Assembly (NCBI RefSeq): GCF_000717025.1
Contig: NZ_JNXG01000010.1
Span: 1-64,000, forward strand
Source of the DNA: Streptomyces atroolivaceus
Lineage (GTDB): Bacteria > Actinomycetota > Actinomycetes > Streptomycetales > Streptomycetaceae
Direction: 5' to 3'
Length of the DNA stretch: 64,000 bases
The translations under genes were made by a program, and so were the position numbers. Each line of letters opens with the position of its first letter. Positions within the stretch are counted from its first letter, which is position 1. Of the stretch, positions 16,806 to 23,715 are shown piece after piece. The notes under the pieces are model-generated. The model was not told where the DNA came from. It searched no databases and worked only from the letters and a program-made list of their open reading frames with translations.

Positions 16806-17843
16806 TTAGCGATCTCTGCGCCACGGCTTGCGCAGTCCGACCCGGACGAGCAGTCCCTGCCCGGCACCGGGCCGCCCAGCAGGGCGGCGGGACGCCCGGC
16901 CGGTCTGCCCGGCCCTCTGTCCCGGACCGGGCGGCATCGTCCGGTGCGGCGCCGTCCGGACCGCCATCGGTCGCTCGGGGACCATGTGTTCGCGGCTCAG
17001 GCGGTCAGAGGCCAACCGGTCGGGGGCCACGCGCAACGCGGGATCGTATCCGGGGCGCGGAGCAGGGCGGATCTCACGCGCCTGATCCAGCTCCAGCGTC
17101 AGATTAACCCGGCGCCAGAGGATTTCATCCGGATCGTCCGCCAGCATCAGCCTCATCATGACTTCCCTCCCCGACACGGAGCCCGGGCGCCCGAAGGCGG
17201 AATCCGGCCGCACCCGAGCCAGGTAGGCGCGCTCGTACGGATCCTCCACCACCTCGGCGAGCTGGACCGGGTCCAGAGCGGACGCCTGCAGAGCCGCGCG
17301 TGCCCACGGATCCTCGGTGCGGCCCAGCAGCCGGTCGATCCTGCGTGAACGCCAGTTGCGCGCACGCCAGTCGGTCCCGGCCTCCAGCATGACCCGCATC
17401 CCGACCGGGCTCTTCCCAGCGATCAGGTCGGGTTCCCTCGCGGCGAAGGCGAGTAGCTCGTCCACCAGATAGAGCCAGACCACCGCGCGGTAGCGGTTCA
17501 GGTAGAAGGCGACCGGAGAGATGCACCCGATGCGGGCCAGGCCGGTGAAACGCACGGTGCTGACGCCGAGCAGCGTGGCCCCTTCCGCCGTGCCCGCCGT
17601 ACGGACCTGACCCCGAACCGATTCGGGGAAGCCGGGCAGAGCGCGCAACCGGTCGATCTCCTGCTGACGGATCCGCGGCCTGGCCCCTCCCGAAGCCGGC
17701 TCCGTACCGATCAGCCCCAGGTGCACGGCTAGGTCGAATTCGCCGCGCTTCAACGTCAGTTCCTGAGCAGCACGCCCAGCGGATACGCACACCGGTACCG
17801 CCGAGACAGCGGCATGCCTGCCGGTGGTCTCCGTAAGGGTCAT
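16806..17843 (-). CDS. DUF6397 family protein
   Basis: A 345-residue protein I recognise only as the Streptomyces DUF6397 family. It opens with a helix-turn-helix-like region (SAGRAAQELTLKRGEFDLAVHLGLI, then PRIRQQEIDRLRAL) and continues with a helical middle (YLNRYRAVVWLYLVDELLAFA). An Arg-rich region (LARVRPDSAFGRPGSVSGREVMMRLML) follows, and the tail is disordered and Pro/Arg-rich. No function is known. The HTH-like start suggests nucleic-acid binding (inference). GGAGGAAGG precedes ATG 17843. Confidence 0.75.
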   Translation of the reverse strand: MTLTETTGRHAAVSAVPVCVSAGRAAQELTLKRGEFDLAVHLGLIGTEPASGGARPRIRQQEIDRLRALPGFPESVRGQVRTAGTAEGATLLGVSTVRFTGLARIGCISPVAFYLNRYRAVVWLYLVDELLAFAAREPDLIAGKSPVGMRVMLEAGTDWRARNWRSRRIDRLLGRTEDPWARAALQASALDPVQLAEVVEDPYERAYLARVRPDSAFGRPGSVSGREVMMRLMLADDPDEILWRRVNLTLELDQAREIRPAPRPGYDPALRVAPDRLASDRLSREHMVPERPMAVRTAPHRTMPPGPGQRAGQTGRASRRPAGRPGAGQGLLVRVGLRKPWRRDR

Positions 17844-17951
17844 GGCCTTCCTCCCCCGTGAGGTCGAATACTCTGTGTGACCACGGTAGACCGGGGGAGG
17901 CTCACTCGCTGAGCCTGTGGACAACTTCACTGCGGGCCGCGAAGGTGCAGC

Positions 17952-18362
17952 TCAGAGACGGTCGATACTCTCCGCACCCTGTCGTGCCGTCACGCCGAGG
18001 TGTTCGCCCACCCGATTCACCAGCAGGGTCATCTCGTAGGCGACCTGGCCGACGTCCGCCTCGGCGGCGGTGAGGACGCACAGGCAACTGCCGTCCCCCG
18101 CCGCGGTCACGAAGAGCAGCGCCTCGTCGAACTCGACCATGGTCTGGCGTGCTCTCCCCGCCCCGAAGTGGCGCCCCGACCCACGCGCCAGGCTCTGCAG
18201 GCCGGACGAGACCGCCGCCAGGTGCTCGGCGTCCTCCCGGGCCAGGCTCGTGCTGGCGCCGGTCACGAGCCCGTCGTTCGACAGCACGAGCGCGTGCTGG
18301 ATGTGCTCCACCCGGCCTGTGAGCTCGTCAAGGAGCCAGTCAAGTCCCCGGTCCAGCGCCAT
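17952..18362 (-). CDS. Roadblock/LC7 domain protein (conservon CvnB-like)
   Basis: A 136-residue protein with one roadblock/LC7 domain: LDWLLDELTGRVEHIQHALVLSNDGL, LQSLARGSGRHF, ALLFVTAAGDGSCLCVLTAA and YEMTLLVNRVGEHL. In Streptomyces conservons these proteins act with a sensor kinase, a DUF742 protein and a small GTPase at the membrane. Here only a decayed GTPase remnant lies just upstream, so the set is incomplete. GGGGAGGA is 7 nt before ATG 18362. An upstream ATG (18383) is the alternative start. Confidence 0.85.
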   Translation of the reverse strand: MALDRGLDWLLDELTGRVEHIQHALVLSNDGLVTGASTSLAREDAEHLAAVSSGLQSLARGSGRHFGAGRARQTMVEFDEALLFVTAAGDGSCLCVLTAAEADVGQVAYEMTLLVNRVGEHLGVTARQGAESIDRL

Positions 18363-18562
18363 GTGCTCGTCCTCCCCGTTCATTCGTTCCCCGCGTCCCG
18401 CGCAAGCCTTGCGTACGGCTCCCCCGCGGGCAAGCGCCTCCCTACTCCGGAGGCGTTGCTTCGCGCCACGGTCCACCCGCTGCGGAAGACTGGCTTCCGG
18501 AGCCCCGCCTGGGTACGGATGACCATGCCGGGACCCGCGCCTCGCGCCGGGTCGGCCGCATG

Positions 18563-18718
18563 GCCCACCGAGTCGAGGAGCCGTGCGGTACGCATGCGCC
18601 CGGCGTCCTCGACCATGCGGATGAGGACTTCCTTTCGGGAAGCACGGTCACGCGCGTCGCACAGGACGACGGGCGTACCCCGGTCCAGATCCAGTGCGCG
18701 CGAGACGTCGTCCGGGTT
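18563..18718 (-). pseudogene. Remnant of a conservon-type (CvnD) small GTPase, C-terminal part only
   Basis: The translation NPDDVSRALDLDRGTPVVLC then DARDRASRKEVLIRMVEDAG matches the end of CvnD-type GTPases (ALDL...P(V/I)V.CDAR.R.S...VL). The P-loop, switch and NTFPD/NKxD-like parts are missing, and no clear start exists upstream. A continuous reading frame runs to 18380, but its flanks do not look like protein. It lies upstream of the roadblock gene on the same strand. The rest of 18363-18973 shows no gene. Confidence 0.5.
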
Positions 18719-18973
18719 GCGGGGCACGTCACGGGCTCCGGTCCCTCGTCGCCCTCGCCACCGTCCCCGTGCGGGCCTCGGCAGCCCCCGCCGGGGTGGT
18801 GTCCCCTGCGGAGGTCCGTTCCGGAGCAACGCGGTCGGCAACAGCACCACCGGGGTCGTTCCGTAGGTGCTGGGCTATGGCAGAGAGACGTTCCCGAGTG
18901 ATCAGGCACCGTTCGAACCTGGGCACAGCTTCGTGTCGTTTCGCCCAGGCGCCTGCTGCGCGATCATGTCCGC

Positions 18974-19573
18974 ATGGCCGATGACCACACACACGTCCAG
19001 GATTTCTTCTCGGTACGAGCGGCGGCGTGGGACAGCCGTTTCCCCGATGACGGCCCGGCCTATGCCGCCGCCGTAGGCGAGCTCGGCCTGCGGGCGGGCG
19101 GTGCGGTGCTCGACGCCGGCTGCGGTACGGGACGGGCGCTGCCGGCCCTGCGCACAGCCGTCGGACCCGGCGGGACCGTGCTCGGGGCCGACCTGACGCC
19201 CGCGATGCTGGATGCGGCCCTGCGAGCGGGAAGAGGCGCGAGCGGCGCACTGCTCCTGGCGGACGTCGCACGTCTTCCGCTGCGCGCGGGGGCTCTCGAC
19301 GGCGTCTTCGCCGCAGGGCTGATCTCGCATCTCCCGCACCCGGAGCAAGGGCTGTCGGAACTGGCGCGGGTGGTGCGCACGGGTGGGCGGCTTGCGCTGT
19401 TCCACCCCATCGGGCGGGCCGCACTGGCCGCGCGGCACGGCCGGTCCCTCTCGGACGACGACCTGAGGGCCGAGCCCCGACTCGCGCCGCTGCTGGCAGA
19501 CGCGGGCTGGCGGCTGGAGACCTACACCGACGAGGACAGCCGCTTTCTGGCACTGGCCGTACGAACCGGCTGA
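18974..19573 (+). CDS. Class I SAM-dependent methyltransferase
   Basis: A 199-residue methyltransferase with motif I VLDAGCGTGRALPAL (around residue 45), an acidic post-I residue in LGADLTPAMLDAAL, motif II-like LPLRAGALDGVFAAGLISHLPHPE and LARVVRTGGRLALFHPIG. It belongs to the UbiE/COQ5-like methyltransferase_11 group. The substrate is unknown. The N-terminal DFFSVRAAAWDSRFPDDGPAY resembles small-molecule methyltransferases. It is monocistronic and convergent with the MpaB-like gene. Confidence 0.8.
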   Translation: MADDHTHVQDFFSVRAAAWDSRFPDDGPAYAAAVGELGLRAGGAVLDAGCGTGRALPALRTAVGPGGTVLGADLTPAMLDAALRAGRGASGALLLADVARLPLRAGALDGVFAAGLISHLPHPEQGLSELARVVRTGGRLALFHPIGRAALAARHGRSLSDDDLRAEPRLAPLLADAGWRLETYTDEDSRFLALAVRTG

Positions 19574-19645
19574 ACGGCCGCCGTCGCGCCGGCCCGCCAC
19601 CCCCTCGGTGAACGGCCGCTGTCGCCCCGGACGGCCGTCTCCCCT

Positions 19646-20551
19646 TCACTCGGCCCGCGCGTCCGACGTCCGCACGTGCGGCACGGGGCAGCCACGCACG
19701 CCCGGCGTGGGGAACGTGCCGAGCCGGGCCACCTCGTAACCGTCCGGGTAGCCCTTGATCTCCGGGTTCTGTCGCGCGTAATGAGGTGTGGAGCGCGGCG
19801 GCAGCAGCCGTACGGCACGGGCCCTCAGGCGCAGAGCACCGTGGGTCAGCCCGCGGACGACGGCTCCGGGCCGCTCGTACCGGAACGCCCGCAGCAGTGT
19901 GTCGTCCAGCAGGGCCAGGCTCGCCTTACGGACCATGGGAGCAAGCGGGCGGGGATACCAGGAGCCCATCAGGGCCAGAGTGGCGTCGGAGACCGCGCGT
20001 GCGCCCTCGTCCCAGGCGAAGTGCTCCTCCTCGTAGGAGTCGAGCGCGCGCTCGAAGTCCTCGTACGTCCGAGGCACGTCCTGGATGCCCATGCGAGCGC
20101 CGAGGGCCCGGTAGTAGGCGGCGAAGGCGCGCGCCTCATGGCCGGACAGCTTGCGCCAGCCGTACATGTCGAGCCAGCGCTTGGGGGTGACGACGAACGT
20201 GCACAGCACGTAGCGCATGTCGTCGTTGCTGATGTCGTAGCTGCGGTGCATGCGGTTGATCCGCCGGACGGCCGTACGGCCCTCCTCACTGTCGAAGCCG
20301 TGCTCGACGACCGCGTCGAGGAGGAGTGCGGTGTCGTCGTACCTCTTCTGTGCACGTTCCGTCAGTTCCCCCGTCTCCGCCAGCAGCCGGCCGATACTGG
20401 GGACCGCGTAGGTGCGGTACAGGGCGAGTTCCAGGGCGCGGGTGATGTCCCAGGGGAATTCGTACGACACGGTGAGCCGGTAGATCTCCAGGAAGTCCCG
20501 CTCCGGGTCCAGGCGCTGGATCTCCTTCAGGCGCTCGAACCGCTTCACCAT
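19646..20551 (-). CDS. Oxygenase MpaB family (DUF2236) protein
   Basis: A 301-residue protein of the MpaB/latex-clearing-protein-related DUF2236 family, presumed haem-dependent oxygenases. Recognisable pieces are YEFPWDITRALELALYRTYAVPSIGRLL, RINRMHRSYDISNDDMRYVL, CTFVVTPKRWLDMYGWR and the C-terminal HYARQNPEIKGYPDGYEVARLGTFP. Here the oxygenase activity and substrate are family inferences. GAGGGGG lies 5 nt before ATG 20551. There is no signal peptide and no linked pathway gene. Confidence 0.75.
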   Translation of the reverse strand: MVKRFERLKEIQRLDPERDFLEIYRLTVSYEFPWDITRALELALYRTYAVPSIGRLLAETGELTERAQKRYDDTALLLDAVVEHGFDSEEGRTAVRRINRMHRSYDISNDDMRYVLCTFVVTPKRWLDMYGWRKLSGHEARAFAAYYRALGARMGIQDVPRTYEDFERALDSYEEEHFAWDEGARAVSDATLALMGSWYPRPLAPMVRKASLALLDDTLLRAFRYERPGAVVRGLTHGALRLRARAVRLLPPRSTPHYARQNPEIKGYPDGYEVARLGTFPTPGVRGCPVPHVRTSDARAE

Positions 20552-20747
20552 GCTGTCCCCCTCGTCGGCCGGAGGCACAACACTACGTGCGCCGGGCAGA
20601 CCGGCACCACGGTACGAGGGACGCCTTGACACGCGCCGGCGGCCGCCGAACCCTCGGGTACGTGTCCGTCGTCCCTTGTCAGGGCCTCGACGACAGGGTT
20701 ACCGAGTAGTTAAGGTGCGCCGACGGAACAAGCGATGAGGATGAGGG

Positions 20748-21629
20748 GTGGGTGCCGTGGCCGGTACGGATGACACTGCCGTCGACGAGGACGCGCTGTT
20801 CGTGCTGACCGCGGTGCTGCTCACCCCCGCGCAGTTCCCCAGCGTGCTCGGCGACGACTACGTGGCCGCGTGCGCCGCGCTCGGCCTCGAACCGTTCGCC
20901 GAGGGCTACGGCCTCGTGCTCGGCCAGGACAGCGGCGGCGCCCGCTGGACGGTGGTCGTCGAGGACGTCTCGCTGGTGGCCGTCGCCATCGCCTCCTGGG
21001 ACTGCGGGATGGAGTACGACCTCTCTCCCGACGACCGCTCGGTGGTCTGCGCGCTCCCGGGATGGCCGCTCGCACTGGCGGTCGCCGCGCCCGGCGTCCC
21101 TGAGCCGCACGACCCGGCGCCCGACCCGGACGGTGAGGGCCCTGCCCCGCTGACGCCGCCGGACACCGAGGTCTGGGGGCCTCCACAGCGACGGCTCGGC
21201 GCGGACGAGATCGCCCTGCAGTGGGCCGTGTGGCGCGAGCAGGTGGACGATGAGACCGCGTTCGGCAGGCCCGGGGAATCCGCTCCGGCCGACACGCCCC
21301 GGACCGACGAGGCTCGGGCCGGGGACGGGAAGAGCTCGACGGAGCCGTCGGGGTCCGGACAGCACCCCGGCGTGCGGAGGGCGCTCGAAGCGGCCCGCGC
21401 GTATGTCGGCTGTCCGCCCCCGCCCGGCAGGATCCGTTCCGCCTTCGCCCCTGGCGGGGCCCGTACGCTGCGGGCCGACGGCCCCGGCTGGTCCCTGGTT
21501 GCCCGGACCGACGACATCGCCTTCATCCTGCTGGACGAGGAGCCGGGCGAGATCATGACGGTCGGCCGCGGGCGTGAACTGCCGGGACTGCTGAAGGCGC
21601 TCGATGAGCTTGCTGTCCGGCCGACCTGA
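20748..21629 (+). CDS. Hypothetical protein, 293 aa
   Basis: I do not recognise this family. It has two parts. Residues 1 to about 110 are a compact alpha/beta domain (ALFVLTAVLLTPAQFPSVLG, then WTVVVEDVSLVAVAIASWDCGMEYDLS). After a disordered Pro/Asp-rich linker comes a C-terminal domain of about 75 residues (ARAYVGCPPPPGRIRSAFAPGG, WSLVARTDDIAFILLDEEPG). It has no signal peptide or membrane segment. GTG 20748 or GTG 20757 is the start; GAGGGG fits the second slightly better. The divergent neighbour is the MpaB-like gene. Confidence 0.6.
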   Translation: MGAVAGTDDTAVDEDALFVLTAVLLTPAQFPSVLGDDYVAACAALGLEPFAEGYGLVLGQDSGGARWTVVVEDVSLVAVAIASWDCGMEYDLSPDDRSVVCALPGWPLALAVAAPGVPEPHDPAPDPDGEGPAPLTPPDTEVWGPPQRRLGADEIALQWAVWREQVDDETAFGRPGESAPADTPRTDEARAGDGKSSTEPSGSGQHPGVRRALEAARAYVGCPPPPGRIRSAFAPGGARTLRADGPGWSLVARTDDIAFILLDEEPGEIMTVGRGRELPGLLKALDELAVRPT

Positions 21630-21679
21630 CCGCGTGCGGTGCGCGCGGGCCGTTCCGCCCGGCCGGAGCCGACCGCCTG

Positions 21680-22222
21680 CTACACGCGCTCCAGCGGCTG
21701 GTGGGGCTCGGCCGGCAGCTCGGCCTTGACCGCGTCACCAGGCCGTACGACTCCGCCCGCCGTGACGACTCCCATGACTCCGGCCTTGCGGATGACGGTG
21801 CCGTCGCCCGCGCGGCCGACGACCTGCTTGAGCAGCCCGTCCTGGAAGACGTCGATCTGCAGGCACGGGTTCCGGAGGCCGGTCACCGCGACGACGGCCT
21901 CGTCGCCGAGGTGGAGCAGGGTGCCCACGGGGAGGGAGAGAAGATCGATCCCGCTGGTGGTGACGTTCTCCCCGAGGTCGCCCGGACCGACCTCGAATCC
22001 CGCGTCACGGAGCTCGGTGAAGAGCTCCTGGTGGATGAGGTGGACCTGACGCAGATTGGGCTGCGTCGGGTCCTGGGCGACCCGGGAGCGGTGTTTCACC
22101 GTGACCCCGGCATGGGCGTCGCCCTCCACGCCCAGTCCGGCCAGCAGCGTGACGCTTTCCCTGTTCGGCTTGGTGAAGGAATGGACGGCGTTGCGGCTCA
22201 CCGCGGTGACCGTGCTGTTCAG
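21680..22222 (-). CDS. MOSC domain protein with an apparent CTG start
   Basis: A 180-residue MOSC domain (LAGLGVEGDAHAGVTVKHRSRV, NLRQVHLIHQELFTELRDAGFEVGPGDLGENVTTSGIDLLSLP, GLRNPCLQI). The domain binds sulfur-carrying groups in molybdenum-cofactor sulfurase relatives. The family N-terminus M-N-x-T-V-T-A-V-S-R-N aligns with CTG AAC AGC ACG..., and AAGGAG lies 8 nt before that CTG (22220-22222). The CTG also overlaps the stop codon of the upstream small gene as CTGA, the analogue of the common ATGA coupling. No ATG or GTG fits the conserved N-terminus. Confidence 0.8.
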   Translation of the reverse strand: MNSTVTAVSRNAVHSFTKPNRESVTLLAGLGVEGDAHAGVTVKHRSRVAQDPTQPNLRQVHLIHQELFTELRDAGFEVGPGDLGENVTTSGIDLLSLPVGTLLHLGDEAVVAVTGLRNPCLQIDVFQDGLLKQVVGRAGDGTVIRKAGVMGVVTAGGVVRPGDAVKAELPAEPHQPLERV

Positions 22223-22401
22223 CGCCCTATCTCCTTGCGGCTGATCCTGCGGAGCCTGCGCCTCTGTGACGGATCGAGCATCAGGTATCCCACCGTGGGT
22301 ACGCCGATGAGGACCAGCAGCGACCACCAGAATCCGATGAACGGAATCAGGACGACTGCCGCGACGACTCCCCCGATGGCGATCTTTGCACCGTTCGACA
22401 T
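22219..22401 (-). CDS. Small two-helix membrane protein, 60 aa
   Basis: A short protein starting MSNGAKIAIGGVVAAVVLIP with two adjacent hydrophobic segments (roughly residues 6-24 and 26-44), then a basic tail, DPSQRRRLRRISRKEIGR. GGAGG lies 9 nt before ATG 22401. Its stop overlaps the apparent CTG start of the MOSC gene, so the two are probably translationally coupled. The family is not recognised. Confidence 0.7.
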   Translation of the reverse strand: MSNGAKIAIGGVVAAVVLIPFIGFWWSLLVLIGVPTVGYLMLDPSQRRRLRRISRKEIGR

Positions 22402-22446
22402 AATCCGTGCCTCCTCCGCGGCCGGGGCCGCTCCTGATGAGAGAAC

Positions 22447-22486
22447 GCCTGTGCGTCCCTGTCGGTTCCTGCCGAGCGGCACAGGC
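22447..22486 (-). terminator. Stem-loop after the desaturase gene
   Basis: GCCTGTGC (22447-22454) pairs with GCACAGGC (22479-22486), and the loop contains TCGG/CCGA. It lies just downstream of the desaturase stop codon and ahead of the small membrane-protein gene. Confidence 0.5.
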
Positions 22487-22497
22487 CCCGCAGAGGC

Positions 22498-23562
22498 CTA
22501 CCGGAGCGGCTCGCCGACCTCGTGCATGTGACGCAGCGCCTGCCGGTAGGACTCCACGATGCCTGTCTCCGCGTAGGACATCCCGATCGCCGCGCAGTGT
22601 GCCTTGACCAGCGGCTGTGCCAGCCGCAGGTGAGGCCGGGGCATGCTCGGGAAGAGGTGGTGCTCGATCTGGTAGTTGAGGCCGCCCAGGAGCCAGTCGG
22701 TGAGGACGGCGCCGCGAACGTTGCGCGAGGTGAGGACCTGGCGCTGCAGATGACTCCAGCGGTCACCGTCGGGGTCGGGCATCTCCATGCCCTTGTGGTT
22801 CGGCGCGAAGGCCATGCCCAGGTGAAGACCGAACAGCGCGTGGTGCAGGAGGGCGAAGACGACTGCCTTGCCCGGGGACATGACGGTCAGCAGCAGCGTC
22901 GCGTACAGCGCGAGGTGGCCTACCAGCAGGAAGCCGGAGAGGGCGCGCTCGCGGACGGGCTGGCGACGCAGGAACTGGAAACCGTAGATCTTGAGGGCTA
23001 TGCCTTCGAGGAGCAGCATCGGGAAGAAGAGCCGCGCCTGGTTGCGGGTGAGCCACCGGGCGAAGCCCTCGCGCTGTGCAGCCTGCTTCTGGGTCCACAC
23101 GAGGGCGCCGACACCGACGTCGGGGTCCTTGTCTATGTGGTTCGGGTTGGCGTGGTGGCGTACGTGCTTGTCGTTCCACCAGGCCTCGTTCATACCGAGG
23201 AGCAGGTTGGCGTGCACGAAGCCGACGGCCCGGCCGGCCTTGCGGTCGCCGGTTATCTGGGCGTGGCCGGCGTCGTGCCCGTAGAAGGCCGTGCGGGTCC
23301 ACAGGATGGCAAGCGGCAGAGCGAGGAACAGGTTCCACCAGGTGTCGCCGATGAGCACCATGCCGGTGATGACGGCACCGAGGGCGGCCAGGTTGGCGGC
23401 GATCCCCGCCGCGTACCATCCGGTGCGCCGCTCCAGGAGACCTTGGCCCTTGACGGTCTTCAGGAGCGGTGCGAAATCACTTCCGGGGGCCTGAGGGGCC
23501 GCCGGACTCTCCGATCCGTCGCGGGGGTGTTGCGCAACGGTGGCTGCTACCGCCTGGGGCAT
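22498..23562 (-). CDS. Membrane fatty acid desaturase
   Basis: A 354-residue membrane di-iron desaturase with three histidine boxes: HDAGH (around residue 95), HVRHH (around 133) and QIEHH near the C-terminus. Hydrophobic segments surround residues 50-90, 160-180 and 205-245. The HDAGH/HVRHHANPNHIDKDPD/QIEHHLFPSMPR pattern resembles acyl-lipid and acyl-CoA front-end-type desaturases of Actinobacteria. It introduces a cis double bond into membrane acyl chains; the position is not predictable. GGAGAC precedes ATG 23562. It is divergent from the SNF2 gene. Confidence 0.9.
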   Translation of the reverse strand: MPQAVAATVAQHPRDGSESPAAPQAPGSDFAPLLKTVKGQGLLERRTGWYAAGIAANLAALGAVITGMVLIGDTWWNLFLALPLAILWTRTAFYGHDAGHAQITGDRKAGRAVGFVHANLLLGMNEAWWNDKHVRHHANPNHIDKDPDVGVGALVWTQKQAAQREGFARWLTRNQARLFFPMLLLEGIALKIYGFQFLRRQPVRERALSGFLLVGHLALYATLLLTVMSPGKAVVFALLHHALFGLHLGMAFAPNHKGMEMPDPDGDRWSHLQRQVLTSRNVRGAVLTDWLLGGLNYQIEHHLFPSMPRPHLRLAQPLVKAHCAAIGMSYAETGIVESYRQALRHMHEVGEPLR

Positions 23563-23715
23563 GACGTCTCCGGTTTCTGGGCATCTGCGCTGACCTCGTC
23601 AAACGTACGGAGAGCGGGCCTGCGGCAGCCATGGCGCCATCACCCCGGCCGTGCGGGGGGAATCCCCCGGGTCCGGTGGTGGTGCGGGCTGCACCCCAAG
23701 CTTCAGAAGGCAGAA

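Noticed and set aside
22522..23715. Upstream extension of the SNF2 frame and frames opposite the desaturase
   Set aside because: The region is fully explained by the desaturase on the other strand. The SNF2 protein has a good start with a ribosome-binding site at 23716.
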